Counted from the first letter of the stretch, positions 22,355 through 32,046 are shown. The stretch is 37,663 nucleotides of DNA from Proteobacteria bacterium UBA6156 (GCA_002422365.1 DIUO01000044.1:1-37663); one strand, 5' to 3'. Program-made: numbers and translations. The notes: generated by a model not told the origin, from the letters alone.

Positions 22355-23564
22355 ACTCTTTGGGTTGGCCGTAGGCGGGAATGAAGGTGTTGGCGCGGGC
22401 GGGTTCTCCGGCCAGCAGGTTGAGGATGCGGGCGGTGGCGAGGCCGTCTCCGTAAGGGTTGACGGCGCGGGACATGGAGGTGTGGATGCTGGTGTTTTCC
22501 AGTAATTCGGTGACGTTGTCGACAATGCTTTGCTCGGTGGTGCCGATCAGGCGGCAGGTGCCGGCCATGATGCCTTCCGGGCGCTCGGTGAGGTCGCGCA
22601 TCACCAGCACGGGCTTGGCGAGGGCGGGGCCTTCTTCCTGCAGGCCGCCGCTGTCGGTGAGGATGAGATGGGCGCCGCGCATGACCTGCACGAAGGCGGG
22701 ATAGTCGAGCGGTTGGGTGAGAATGACATTGGGCAGGTGGCCGAGCAAGGTGCGCACCGGCTGCTGCACGTGCTGGTTGAGGTGCACCGGGTAGATGAAG
22801 TTGTGGCCGGGGAAGCGCCGGGACAAGGTGGCGATGGCGGCACAGATGTGGGCAAAGCCTTCGCCGTAGCTTTCTCTCCGGTGGCCGGTGATGAGGATGT
22901 AGGGGCGGGCGAGCACGGCATCGGTGAGCTCGGCGGGCAGGGCGGGTGGGGTGGTGTCGCCGAGGCGTTCTACGGTGAGGTGCAGGGCGTCGATGACCGG
23001 GTTGCCGGTGATGAAGACGTTGTGGCTGAGGCCTTCCTGGAACAGGGCCTCGGCCGCCGTGGCGGTGGGGGCGAAGTGCCAGCTGGCAATGGGGCCGATG
23101 AGGCGGCGATTCACTTCTTCCGGGAAGGGGGCGTAGTTGTTGTAGGTGCGGAGGCCCGCCTCGACATGGGCGACCTGGATGTGGTGGCGTTCGCGGCCTT
23201 CGTTGCGGACGAAGTAGTCGTAGCCGTAGTAGGCGGCCAGCGCGGCCATGAAGGCGGTGGTGGTGTCGCCTTGCACCATGACGATGTCGGGCTGTTCGGC
23301 CTCCATGAGCGTGTGCAGCCCCGCCAGCAATTTGCCGGACAGATAGGCCAGGGGCTGGCCGGGAGTCATGACGTCGAGGGTGTGGTCGGGCGTGATGTTG
23401 AACCAGGTGAGGATGGGCCAGAGCATCTCGCGGTGCTGGCCGGTGGAGACGGTGCAGAGGGTGAAGCGGGGGTCGGCCCGCAGGGCTAGAATGAGAGGGG
23501 CGAGTTTGATGGCCTCGGGCCGGGTGCCGAACACGACCATGACTTTTTGCGGTGTGATGCTCAT
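22353..23564 (-). CDS. wecB: UDP-N-acetylglucosamine 2-epimerase (non-hydrolysing)
   Basis: The 403-aa product should convert UDP-GlcNAc to UDP-ManNAc for surface polysaccharides. Family motifs in order are VFGTRPEAIKLAPL near the N terminus, VQGDTTTAFMAALAAYY, VEAGLRTYNNYAPFPEEVNR, ITGHRRESYG, and LTDSGGLQEEGPALAKPVLV with RDLTERPEGI near residue 300. All are intact. The start giving MSITPQKVMVVFGTRPE fits the family; ATGs further upstream exist but none has a clear ribosome-binding site. No other polysaccharide gene adjoins it; the heparinase-like gene 5 kb away may belong to the same process. Confidence 0.95.
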   Translation of the reverse strand: MSITPQKVMVVFGTRPEAIKLAPLILALRADPRFTLCTVSTGQHREMLWPILTWFNITPDHTLDVMTPGQPLAYLSGKLLAGLHTLMEAEQPDIVMVQGDTTTAFMAALAAYYGYDYFVRNEGRERHHIQVAHVEAGLRTYNNYAPFPEEVNRRLIGPIASWHFAPTATAAEALFQEGLSHNVFITGNPVIDALHLTVERLGDTTPPALPAELTDAVLARPYILITGHRRESYGEGFAHICAAIATLSRRFPGHNFIYPVHLNQHVQQPVRTLLGHLPNVILTQPLDYPAFVQVMRGAHLILTDSGGLQEEGPALAKPVLVMRDLTERPEGIMAGTCRLIGTTEQSIVDNVTELLENTSIHTSMSRAVNPYGDGLATARILNLLAGEPARANTFIPAYGQPKE

Positions 23565-23769
23565 GGGTTTGTGCATACGCTGTTGCGACGCCCAGGGCAA
23601 GATGCAGGCGTGCAAGTGTGCCTGCAGAGGGAGCGCCCGCTTGTGGCGGTGGGGCCATAGCGGGTGCCGCTGTTTGGCGCCTTGGCCGCGCCAGGCATTG
23701 TTGAATGCGGCGGGGTTTGCCAGAGTGGTGTCAGTGATATTTGTTGGAAAGACCAGAAGTTAAGTACGA

Positions 23770-25806
23770 GTGACCCGCTTATGTGCCCGTAACGCCCGCT
23801 GGTGCCATGCGCTTATGGCAGCTTTGCTGTTGTTGGTAGGGTTTGCCACCCTACCGCTGGCAAAGCTGAATGCCCAAGAACAGTTTTTTACCCAAAGCGG
23901 CGGGCGCGGCCTGCAAAACGCCAAAACCAACGCCCGCCTGAGCAAGGTGGAAGGCGATGTGGATGTGCTGAACATTGAAATGGCCAAAGTGCAGCCCCAC
24001 GCCAAGGCCCAGCTGGGCAGCTGCCCGGATGTGGGCGACAAGTTGCGCTATACCGGCACCAACTGGGTGTGTGAACGCGAAACCGACCCGACCGTGCAGG
24101 GCTTTGCCAAAAAAGCGCTGCCGAGTTGTACGGGGGGGAGTATTTTAGGGGTTTCGGGGGGTGAATTTTCGTGTGTGCAAAGTGGTTTTGTGAGTAATGA
24201 AACCGACCCGACGGTGCAAGCCTTTGCTAAAAGTGCCCTGCCGAGCTGCGGCACCGAACAAGTGTTGAGCGTGAGCAATAACACCCTGACCTGCCTGACT
24301 GACCAAAAAGGCCTGACCCGCGAAACCGACCCGATGGTGCACAGTTTTGCCCGTAACGATACCAACCCGGCCTTGCCCAACTGCGGCGTGACCGAAACCC
24401 TGACGATGATGAACGGCAACCTGTTGTGTAAAGCCGACAGTGTGGGGATTACGCAGGAAGTTGACCCGCTGACGGCGCACTTTGCGCGCACCGATGTGAG
24501 CGGGTATACGCTGGCGGCGTGCGGCACGGGTGAGCTGTTGCGCTCGGTAACGCTGGACGGGAAAGTGATTTTGCAATGTGAAGCGGCCAGCACTGCGCTG
24601 AGCGACGCCCTGGCGCTGAATGACCTGAACGACGTGGACACCGCCGCCCAAGCCAGCGGCACGGTGCTGATGTATAACGGCACTGGCTGGGTGGCGGCCG
24701 CCGAACTTGACCCGACCGTGCCAAGCTGGGCCAAAGAAAGCCTGAGTGCGTGTGGTGCCGGGCAGGTGTTGACCTATGACGGCACCCGCCTGGTGTGCGC
24801 CAATGACGCCGGTGGTGCCGCCGAACCCCTGAGCTTTGCCGGGCTGGCCGACGTGAATGTGACCGGTGTGAGCGATGGCCAATTTGTGAAATATGACCTT
24901 ACCAGCCAGAAATGGGTGCCGGGCACGGTGGAAGACTTTGCCCAGACCACCCTGCCGACCTGCGGCACCGGCCAGGTGTTGACCGGCGATGGCAGCAATT
25001 TAAGCTGTGTGGGTGATGCCGGGGGTGCCGCCGACCCCCTGGACCTGGTGGAGCTGGCCGACGTGCGCACTGGGCCGAGCACGGTGCTGAGCCCCAACGA
25101 CAATGACTTTTTGCGCTACGACAGTGCCACCAGCAAGTGGGAGGCGGTGCATGATAAGCTTTCCGGCACGCTGACCAATGACAAATGGTGTTATTACAAC
25201 GGCACCGATGTGGTGTGTGACCGGGGTGAGCCGTTGCAATGTTCGGCCGGGAATACCCTGTATTGGAACAGCAGCACCAGCGCGTTTGAATGTGTGGATG
25301 CGCGCGCGGCCCTTGGGTTGGGCGACATGGCGCTGCAGAACAGCAATACGGTGGTGATTCATGGTGGTTTGATTAATGGCGTGACTATTGGCACTACCAA
25401 CCCGGGAGCGGGTACGTTCACCAACCTGCTGGTGACCGGGAATTTTTATGTGAGCGGCACCCAAACCATTGACGGTGTGAGCTTTATGAACGGCGGCGTG
25501 CAGGCGGTGGGCACGATTACGGCGACAGCGTTTGTGGGAGATGGCTCGCAGTTGACAGGATTGAACGCGAGCAATTTGGCGGCTTCGGGGGTATCTGGGA
25601 GTATTCAGTTCCGGGATGCCGCCACGGGGGCGATTGCCGGGAATGCCGACCTGCTGTGGGATGACGCCACCAAGAATGTGGCCGTGGCCGGCACGTTGCA
25701 AGTGGCCGGTACCGGCAGCGAGGGGTGCACGGCCAGCGAGCGCGGCCAATTGCGGTATGTGGACGTAGGCGGCAACGATTACCGCTTGCAGGTATGTAAA
25801 CCGTAA
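23770..25806 (+). CDS. Secreted Cys-repeat, fibre-like surface protein
   Basis: The 678-aa product has a long signal peptide (cut near LNAQ, about residue 36). Imperfect repeats follow, each with (E)TDPTVxxFAK, then LPSCG, then a second Cys 12-18 residues on; about six copies lie between residues 100 and 480. Each Cys pair could form a disulfide. The C-terminal 200 residues resemble phage tail-fibre or adhesin stalks (GTTNPGAGTFTNLLVTGNF, AFVGDGSQLTGLNAS). A rod-like beta-rich protein at the cell surface is the simplest reading. The start may be GTG 23770, which gives a basic n-region, or ATG 23815. Base composition matches the core, so there is no sign of recent transfer. Confidence 0.75.
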   Translation: MTRLCARNARWCHALMAALLLLVGFATLPLAKLNAQEQFFTQSGGRGLQNAKTNARLSKVEGDVDVLNIEMAKVQPHAKAQLGSCPDVGDKLRYTGTNWVCERETDPTVQGFAKKALPSCTGGSILGVSGGEFSCVQSGFVSNETDPTVQAFAKSALPSCGTEQVLSVSNNTLTCLTDQKGLTRETDPMVHSFARNDTNPALPNCGVTETLTMMNGNLLCKADSVGITQEVDPLTAHFARTDVSGYTLAACGTGELLRSVTLDGKVILQCEAASTALSDALALNDLNDVDTAAQASGTVLMYNGTGWVAAAELDPTVPSWAKESLSACGAGQVLTYDGTRLVCANDAGGAAEPLSFAGLADVNVTGVSDGQFVKYDLTSQKWVPGTVEDFAQTTLPTCGTGQVLTGDGSNLSCVGDAGGAADPLDLVELADVRTGPSTVLSPNDNDFLRYDSATSKWEAVHDKLSGTLTNDKWCYYNGTDVVCDRGEPLQCSAGNTLYWNSSTSAFECVDARAALGLGDMALQNSNTVVIHGGLINGVTIGTTNPGAGTFTNLLVTGNFYVSGTQTIDGVSFMNGGVQAVGTITATAFVGDGSQLTGLNASNLAASGVSGSIQFRDAATGAIAGNADLLWDDATKNVAVAGTLQVAGTGSEGCTASERGQLRYVDVGGNDYRLQVCKP

Positions 25807-25851
25807 GATTGCGGCGCGGCCCTAAGTGAGGCGGGCGGGGGGTGCGGTGAA

Positions 25852-25875
25852 CCGGCGTGAGGCCGGAACTTTTTT
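25852..25875 (+). terminator. Intrinsic terminator after the Cys-repeat protein gene
   Basis: Stem CCGGC-GTGAG-GCCGG is followed by AACTTTTTT, 46 bp after the stop codon. Confidence 0.8.
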
Positions 25876-25962
25876 GGGAGCCACGGGTTGATTGACAGAG
25901 CGAAGCGGTTGGTGTGGAGTAGGCGCACGCTCCTGAACGTATAACTAAAAAGGATTCGACTT

Positions 25963-26439
25963 ATGATTCACAAAATGATGATGACGACTGCCCTGGTAAC
26001 CGCATTGGGTCTGGGTGCCTGCGCCCAAGGCGGCGGCTTTAGCAGTGCCGATGTGGGTACTGGGATTGGTGCCGTGAGCGGTGCGGTTATCGGTAGCCAA
26101 TTTGGCGGCGGCAGCGGCCAGACCGTAGCCGCCGTGGTGGGCGCCCTGGCCGGTGCCTGGGTGGGTAACCAAGTGGCCCAGAATATGACCGCCCAAGACC
26201 GTGGGTATTATGAAACCGCAGCCACCCGCGCCGTGGCCGCGCCGGTAGGCCAGCAAATTACCTGGTACAACCCGCAAAGCGGCAACCAAGGTACCATTGT
26301 GCCGGTGCGCGAAGGCCGCGACACCACCGGCAACGCCTGCCGTGAATACCAGCAGACGGTGACTATTGGCGGCAAGACCGAGCGCGCCTATGGCACCGCG
26401 TGCAAACAGGCCGACGGTAGCTGGAAGATCATCAACTAA
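25963..26439 (+). CDS. 17 kDa surface-antigen-like glycine-zipper lipoprotein
   Basis: The 158-aa product has a lipoprotein signal (MIHKMMMTTALVTALGLGACAQ, acylated Cys20) and a glycine-zipper membrane segment (GTGIGAVSGAVIGSQFGG then VVGALAGAWVGNQ, about 33-70). A C-terminal small beta domain (ITWYNPQSGNQGTIVPVREG, then CREYQQTVTIGGK) completes the pattern of the rickettsial 17 kDa antigen family, common in alphaproteobacterial outer membranes. AAGGA lies 9 bp before the ATG. It is monocistronic between two terminators. The exact function of the family is not known; roles in envelope integrity are proposed. Confidence 0.9.
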   Translation: MIHKMMMTTALVTALGLGACAQGGGFSSADVGTGIGAVSGAVIGSQFGGGSGQTVAAVVGALAGAWVGNQVAQNMTAQDRGYYETAATRAVAAPVGQQITWYNPQSGNQGTIVPVREGRDTTGNACREYQQTVTIGGKTERAYGTACKQADGSWKIIN

Positions 26440-26463
26440 TCAGTTGCTTACTTTGAATACTCC

Positions 26464-26483
26464 AAGGCGCCGATAGGCGCCTT
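26464..26483 (+). terminator. Hairpin terminator after the 17 kDa lipoprotein
   Basis: Perfect 8-bp stem AAGGCGCC-GATA-GGCGCCTT lies 24 bp after the stop and is followed by a weak T-rich GTGTGTT. Confidence 0.65.
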
Positions 26484-26597
26484 GTGTGTTGCTGATGTCT
26501 CGGAGGGTTGAGATGTTGTGCCTTTTTTGAAGGCCCTGGACTGGCCGAGACGAAGGAAGTGACGTATTGTAGGACCAATAATAAAAAAGATAGTTTC

Positions 26598-28640
26598 ATG
26601 TCTCTCACATTCAAGCAGCGTATTATGGTAACGGTGGTTTGTGCCGCGTTGATTCCGATGGTCGTCGTCGGTGGGACAACCGCTTACATGGGTTTTAAGG
26701 AAGCCCGCCACATAAGTGAGGCCGGTGTGGCCAGCGTCGAAGATGCCATTGTCTCGCGAATCGAGAGTTATCTTAATGTCTTTATGAAAGAAGTGCGGCA
26801 GAAGGCGCATGAAACTTATGTTGAGGATGCTTTGCGTGACTTCAGTGAAGCGTCCGATGCCTTTGATCCGGCGTCTGTTGCCGTGGATATGGGCAAGTTG
26901 AGCGAGCGCTATGCCTACCAGCAGCAGAATACCGCAGGCGCACAGGAAGGTGATGCACAAGCTTGGCTGCCCAAAGACCCGCTGACTCTGGCAATGCAGC
27001 ACTTGTATATCGGTGCCAATACCCACCCGATAGGCGAGAAACAGAAGTTGAATAACGCCGGCGACGATAGTGCCTATGCGCGTATTCATGCCAAATACCA
27101 TCCGGCTTTCCGTGAATTTGTGGAAACCCTAGGGCTTTACGATGTGTTCTTGATCGATAAAAAAGGACGCATTGTTTACTCCAATTTCAAGGAAATCGAC
27201 TTTATGGGTAATATCGGCCAAGGTTTCTTGGCCGACAGCCAACTGAGCCACGTAGTGGGCCAGGCCTTGGCCAGCAATGAGGATGAGGCTGTTTTTATGA
27301 GTGATTTGCGCCCGTATATGCCGAGTTATAATGATGGGGCTATTTTTATGGCAGCGCCGATACGCATGGACGGTGCAACGGTAGGGGCTTATGCCGTGCA
27401 ATTGCCCACAGCGGATATTTTTGCGATGTTTGACCCCTTGAAAAAACTGGGTAAGACAGTGGATGGTTTTATTGTAGGGCCGGATGGAAACCTGCGAACA
27501 CCGCAAACGGCTGAAGAGGGCAAGGTGGGAGAAAAGGTGAACGTTGAGTTGTATGAGATTGTGCGGGAGATATTTGCTGAGAAAAAAGAAGGAGTCTATG
27601 CCTATCTCGGAACAGATGGGTTGCCGATGACGGGGGCGTTCCAGTTGATGAACTTGTTCGGTGTGGAGTGGCTGGTTGTGGTGGGCCAAGATGATTACGA
27701 AATGCTTGCCCCTACTTATCGGCAGATATGGATAAACATGTCGATTATGGGTGTGGCGGTATTGGTGATGTTGCTGGTGGGGTGGTGGCTGGGCGAGCGT
27801 TTGAGCGCACCGGTGGTGCGTATGGGCCGTAATTTTAACAGTAGCACCGAAAAAGTGGGCCAAAGCACCGGCATGGTGAGCGACGCCGTGGCCAGCATGA
27901 TTGCTGCCAGCGAAGAAACCAGTGCGCAGAGTACGGTGGTGCGGCGGAACTCGAGTGAAGCGGCGCAGTATGTGAACTCGGTCAGCAGTGCGGTGGAAGA
28001 GCTGAATACGTCGATCCATGACATTTCGGAGAGTATCCACGAAACGAACCAGTTGGTTGACGATGCCGTGGCCAAAGCCCGCCACACCGACGAAGTGGTG
28101 CGGAAACTGGGTGAAGCCGGAGTGCGCATTAGTGAAGTGGTGGGCCTGATTAACGACCTGGCCGCCCAAACCAACCTGCTGGCGCTGAACGCCGCGATTG
28201 AAGCCGCGCGCGCAGGCGACGCCGGACGCGGCTTTGCCGTAGTGGCCGACGAAGTGAAGAAGCTGGCCGGGCACACCACCCAGGCGACGATTGATATCAG
28301 TGAGCAGGTGCAGGATATTCAGAGCGTGACCAAGGAGAGTGTGACGGCGTTGCAGACGGTGGTGGAGGCGATTCACCGCATACGTGACAACGCCACCGCC
28401 GTGAGCGCCGCCGTGGAAGAGCAAAGCGGTGTGGCCAAGCACATTGCCGGCAGCGTGAACGACGCCAGCCAGCGCGTGCGCGAGGTGGATGAAAACATGA
28501 CCGGCATTGAGCAAGCCGCCAACGACACCGGGGTGGCCGCCGACCAGGTGAACCTGGCGGTTGCGGAAGTGCAGAGTGCCTTTGGCGACATGAAGAGCCA
28601 GATGCAGACGGTGCTGACGGAAATGGGTGTGAAGGTTTAA
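26598..28640 (+). CDS. Methyl-accepting chemotaxis protein, HAMP not evident
   Basis: The 680-aa product is a chemoreceptor. It has TM1 (about 11-33), a large periplasmic sensor (about 34-375, likely a double-Cache-type fold from size, YDVFLIDKKGRIVYSN and the following GNIGQGFL), TM2 (about 377-399), then the methyl-accepting coiled coil. The signalling tip is intact (VVGLINDLAAQTNLLALNAA then EAARAGDAGRGFAVVADEVK, about 510-550). After TM2 only a short segment (LSAPVVRMGRNFNSSTEK) precedes the helical bundle and I see no clear HAMP pattern. There is no C-terminal NWETF-like tether for CheR. The start fits TM1; the ribosome-binding site is weak. The ligand is unknown. Confidence 0.92.
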   Translation: MSLTFKQRIMVTVVCAALIPMVVVGGTTAYMGFKEARHISEAGVASVEDAIVSRIESYLNVFMKEVRQKAHETYVEDALRDFSEASDAFDPASVAVDMGKLSERYAYQQQNTAGAQEGDAQAWLPKDPLTLAMQHLYIGANTHPIGEKQKLNNAGDDSAYARIHAKYHPAFREFVETLGLYDVFLIDKKGRIVYSNFKEIDFMGNIGQGFLADSQLSHVVGQALASNEDEAVFMSDLRPYMPSYNDGAIFMAAPIRMDGATVGAYAVQLPTADIFAMFDPLKKLGKTVDGFIVGPDGNLRTPQTAEEGKVGEKVNVELYEIVREIFAEKKEGVYAYLGTDGLPMTGAFQLMNLFGVEWLVVVGQDDYEMLAPTYRQIWINMSIMGVAVLVMLLVGWWLGERLSAPVVRMGRNFNSSTEKVGQSTGMVSDAVASMIAASEETSAQSTVVRRNSSEAAQYVNSVSSAVEELNTSIHDISESIHETNQLVDDAVAKARHTDEVVRKLGEAGVRISEVVGLINDLAAQTNLLALNAAIEAARAGDAGRGFAVVADEVKKLAGHTTQATIDISEQVQDIQSVTKESVTALQTVVEAIHRIRDNATAVSAAVEEQSGVAKHIAGSVNDASQRVREVDENMTGIEQAANDTGVAADQVNLAVAEVQSAFGDMKSQMQTVLTEMGVKV

Positions 28641-28661
28641 CCATCACTTTACCCCTTGCCC

Positions 28662-28699
28662 AACCGCCAGCCCTTTGGAAACGCATGGGGCTGGCGGTT
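28662..28699 (+). terminator. Strong terminator after the chemoreceptor gene
   Basis: Perfect 12-bp stem AACCGCCAGCCC/GGGCTGGCGGTT with a 14-nt loop, then TGCTTTTGG. Confidence 0.85.
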
Positions 28700-28745
28700 T
28701 GCTTTTGGCATGGTGAGACTGCCGAAAATAGGCTAGCCTGAGCGC

Positions 28746-30419
28746 ATGAATGCTTTGCACCGATGCCTGCGCCTGGCCCGCACGTTGCGCCATGTGCCGC
28801 TGGAAGCGCTGCGCTGGCGGCTGCTGGCGCGGGCGAAGACGTTGTATTATCGGTCTCCGTTATTTGGGTTGAGCGATATTGTGCCGGAAGGGCTGCCTGC
28901 GCCGCGCTGGGTGGGGGTGGAATTGTTTGCGGGCGACCCGGCCCAGGGGCAGGCGCTGGCGAAGGGGCAATTTGGCTTTGTGGGGCAAACCCTGCCGCTT
29001 GACCTGCCGCCCCGCAGCTGGCGCCCGGCCCAGGCCAGTGCGCTGTGGGTGTTTAACCTGCATTACCACGAATGGCTGGCTGATTTACGTGCGGCCGGTC
29101 AGCGCGATGTGGCAAGGCAATTGGTGGCTGACTGGCTGCTGGTGTGCGGGAGTTATCATCCGGTGGTATGGCACCCCTACCCCACCAGTTTACGGCTGGT
29201 GGCGTGGTTGACTCACGGCGGCTGGGTGCTGGAAGGGGCCGATGAGGACCTGAAGCAGGCGTTTTATGCCAGTGTGCGGCGGCAGGCCATGTATTTGGCG
29301 GCGAACCCGGAATTGGACCTGGGCGGCAACCATTACCTGAAAAACCTGAAAGCGTTGATATATGCCGGGTTGGCGCTGGAGATGCCGGAGCTGACCACCC
29401 AAGGCATGGCCGGACTGCTGCGCCAGCTGGAGGTGCAGATTTTGCCCGACGGCATGCATTATGAATTAAGCCCGATGTATGCCGCCCAGGTGCTGCGCGA
29501 CCTGCTGGAAGTGCGTGCGGTGCTGCGGAATGCAGGTGGTGCCCCTAAACCGCTGGAAGATGCCGTGCGCAAGCTGGGAACGGCGCTGGGCATGCTGGTG
29601 CACAATGACGGGGCGTTGGCGTTGTTTAACGATGCCGCCGAGCTGGAGCCGCTGTATGTGGCCCAGCTGCTGCGCCAGAGCGGGGCGGATGATGTTCCGG
29701 AGCACTTGCCGGATGCCGGTTATGCCCGCCTGGAGCGCGGCCCGATGGCCTTGTGGTTTGATGCCGGGCGCGTGGGGCCCGACGCCAACCCCGGCCATGC
29801 CCATGCCGATATGCTGAGCTTGGAGCTGGATGTGGGCCGCGAGCGTGTGATTGTGAATTGCGGCACCTATGCTTACCAGCACCCGCTGCGGAATGTGTTC
29901 CGGGCCACGGCGGCCCACAGCACGGTGAGCCTGGAAGGGGTGGAAAGTGCGGAAGTGTGGGGGGGCTTTCGGGTAGGGCGGCGGCCGCGCCATGTGGAGA
30001 TGCTGCTGCAAGGCGGCGCCCAGCCCCTGCCGGGTGGCGATGTGTGGGTGGAAGGGCGCCATGACGGGTTTGCCCATGTGGGGGCCACGCACCGCCGCAA
30101 ACTGCTGCTGGCCGGGGACGGCAGCCGCCTGCGCGGCGAGGACGAGGTGACGTTTGGCAAGGATGTGCGGCGGGTGCGGGGGCATTTTCATCTTCACCCC
30201 AGTGTGCAGGTGCGGTTGCTGAGCGATGCCGAGGCCGAACTGGAGACCGCTGCCGGGGTGCGCCTGCGGCTGAAGGTGGACGGCGGCCGCCTGGATGTGA
30301 AAGACAGCCGTTATGCGCCGCATTTTGGGGCCATGCGCCCCAGCCGCCAGTTGGTGCTGCATGGGCGGGCCAGCCAGGGCGTGTGCCAATTGCACTGGGA
30401 GCTGGTGCGGGTGGAATAG
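28746..30419 (+). CDS. Heparinase II/III-family protein
   Basis: The 557-aa product resembles heparinase II/III-like polysaccharide lyases found in surface-polysaccharide loci. The N-terminal alpha-toroid is marked by LWVFNLHYHEWLADLRAAG and GNHYLKNLKALIYAGLALEM. The C-terminal beta domain is marked by NPGHAHADMLSLEL, VNCGTYAYQHPLRNVFR and ATAAHSTVSLEG, the usual signature of the family. No signal peptide is seen, which is common for the polysaccharide-locus type. The gene stands alone after a terminator. A role in trimming or synthesising an extracellular polymer is inferred; lyase activity is not certain from the motifs. Confidence 0.9.
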   Translation: MNALHRCLRLARTLRHVPLEALRWRLLARAKTLYYRSPLFGLSDIVPEGLPAPRWVGVELFAGDPAQGQALAKGQFGFVGQTLPLDLPPRSWRPAQASALWVFNLHYHEWLADLRAAGQRDVARQLVADWLLVCGSYHPVVWHPYPTSLRLVAWLTHGGWVLEGADEDLKQAFYASVRRQAMYLAANPELDLGGNHYLKNLKALIYAGLALEMPELTTQGMAGLLRQLEVQILPDGMHYELSPMYAAQVLRDLLEVRAVLRNAGGAPKPLEDAVRKLGTALGMLVHNDGALALFNDAAELEPLYVAQLLRQSGADDVPEHLPDAGYARLERGPMALWFDAGRVGPDANPGHAHADMLSLELDVGRERVIVNCGTYAYQHPLRNVFRATAAHSTVSLEGVESAEVWGGFRVGRRPRHVEMLLQGGAQPLPGGDVWVEGRHDGFAHVGATHRRKLLLAGDGSRLRGEDEVTFGKDVRRVRGHFHLHPSVQVRLLSDAEAELETAAGVRLRLKVDGGRLDVKDSRYAPHFGAMRPSRQLVLHGRASQGVCQLHWELVRVE

Positions 30420-30564
30420 TATTTTAGGCTGAGCTTTGGGGTAACTTTGAAGCTAATGCCTGCAAGGTGTACACAGATGCTTGCCGAGTGCATGCAGTAT
30501 GCAGTATGGTGCCGCCGAGAGAGAACCCAGCGGCCCCAACCCGGCTGCGGAAGGAGAGAGATTT

Positions 30565-31938
30565 ATGGCTGCCAAACGTATGACCACACCCACCCCTCAA
30601 CCTGCGGGGATGCCCACCCAGAGCGCCGACGGCGTGATTCGGCGTGGGCCGGGGGGGCGGTTTGTCTCGAAAAAGGCCATGCATGAGGCGGCGCGCGCCG
30701 CTGCGGTGGAAGCCCGCGCCGGTGACGATGCTGTGGTGGTACGCACCACTGTGGCCACCGGCAAAGGGAGTGCGCGGGTGCCCGCTGAGGCCCAAACCCG
30801 CCCAAGTGCCACCGATGTTGCCGCACTGGTGCCGCCGGTGCAGCCCAGCCTGTGGCAACGCCTGCTGGGCCGCTGGCGCCACCGCGAAGAGCCCACCGCC
30901 ATGGCCGCCCATATGGCCGCCGTGAAGGCCGGAGTGTTGCAGGAGCTGGAGACTATCGGTGCCAAAAAAGGCGTGGCGTTGAAAGGCAGCCCCTTTGCCA
31001 CGGTGCTGCTGCCGGTGCGGAAACCGAAGTATCGGTGGGGGCGCTGGCTGGGTGGTGGTGCCGCCCTGCTGCTGGTGGTGCTGCTGATGCTGTGGGTGGC
31101 CCAGCGCGGTGACGGCCCGCAAGCCGCGTTGCAAGACCTGGGGCAGGCGGTGGCCCGGCAGGATGCCGAAGCCTTTGGCCGCCTGGTGGATGTGCCTGCC
31201 GTAGCGACGGGGGTGATGAACCAGATGTTCAGTTTACCGCCGCAAGATGTGCTGGCCGTGCATGCGGCGCTGCTGGCGCGGCCCGGCATGGTGACCGCGT
31301 TGCAGCGGGATATTTTAGCTGCCGTGGCGGGGGAGGCTGATGCGCAGGCTCTGCCGCTGCGGTTGTATGCGCTGATGGGGGGCGACAACTTGCGCCTGGG
31401 CCGCAGCCATGTGGCTATGCAGGACGAGCAGGGTGCGGTGGCCGAAGTGCCGCTGATTAGGGATGACCTGGGGCTGACCCTGCCGTTGCAGGTGGTGCTG
31501 GAGCGGCGAGAAGCGGCGTGGGTGGTGGTGAATGTGCCGAACCTGGCCCAGGTGATGAGCGCGTTGTTGCAGGCCCAGCAAGCCCAGCAGGCTCAGGGAG
31601 CCCAAGGGGTGATGCCGGTGGCACTGGCCGACGAGGGTGTGCAGGTGGAAGCCTTGGCCAAGCCCCTGAACAGCCACACGACCCTGCTGCTGCGGGCGCG
31701 GGTGGCCAACCGCAGTGCCCAGCCCCTGGCGGACGCGAAGTTGGAGGTGCAGTTTGGCGATGCGGCGCAACGCCCGCTGTATGCGCTGAGCCTGCCGCTG
31801 GAAGGGGGCTTGAAAGCCTATGAAGTGCGCGACCAAGTGTGGCGTGTGCCGGTGGATACGCGCCAGCGCCATGCCGCCACGGTGGCCCGCCTGCCGCTGG
31901 GGGCGATGCATGTGACCGCGACGGTGGTTTATGAATAA
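30565..31938 (+). CDS. Hypothetical inner-membrane protein, possible DUF2939-like C terminus
   Basis: The 457-aa product has a basic, Ala/Pro-rich cytoplasmic N terminus of about 155 residues and one membrane helix (about 160-180, GGGAALLLVVLLMLWVAQ). An Ala-rich outer part follows, beginning LQDLGQAVARQDAEAFGRLVDVPAV, which recalls DUF2939 proteins (a charged helix ending in VDxPAV). The C-terminal 110 residues look like an immunoglobulin-like or carrier beta domain (LLLRARVANRSAQPLADAKL). ATG 30565 has AAGGAG about 8 bp upstream. Function is unknown. It precedes gyrB but is separated from it by a terminator. Confidence 0.7.
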   Translation: MAAKRMTTPTPQPAGMPTQSADGVIRRGPGGRFVSKKAMHEAARAAAVEARAGDDAVVVRTTVATGKGSARVPAEAQTRPSATDVAALVPPVQPSLWQRLLGRWRHREEPTAMAAHMAAVKAGVLQELETIGAKKGVALKGSPFATVLLPVRKPKYRWGRWLGGGAALLLVVLLMLWVAQRGDGPQAALQDLGQAVARQDAEAFGRLVDVPAVATGVMNQMFSLPPQDVLAVHAALLARPGMVTALQRDILAAVAGEADAQALPLRLYALMGGDNLRLGRSHVAMQDEQGAVAEVPLIRDDLGLTLPLQVVLERREAAWVVVNVPNLAQVMSALLQAQQAQQAQGAQGVMPVALADEGVQVEALAKPLNSHTTLLLRARVANRSAQPLADAKLEVQFGDAAQRPLYALSLPLEGGLKAYEVRDQVWRVPVDTRQRHAATVARLPLGAMHVTATVVYE

Positions 31939-31964
31939 AGTGCCTGTTTTTAAGGCAGCATGTG

Positions 31965-31983
31965 CAGGGCCAGAAGGGCCCTG
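31965..31983 (+). terminator. Intrinsic terminator before gyrB
   Basis: Stem CAGGGCC-AGAAG-GGCCCTG is followed by TTTGCTTGTGTTTT. A small hairpin TGCC/GGCA lies just upstream (31941-31957). Confidence 0.75.
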
Positions 31984-32046
31984 TTTGCTTGTGTTTTGGC
32001 GGGTTTTGGGGTAGTTTGGCGGGGTAAACATAAGGACCCCCACCCG

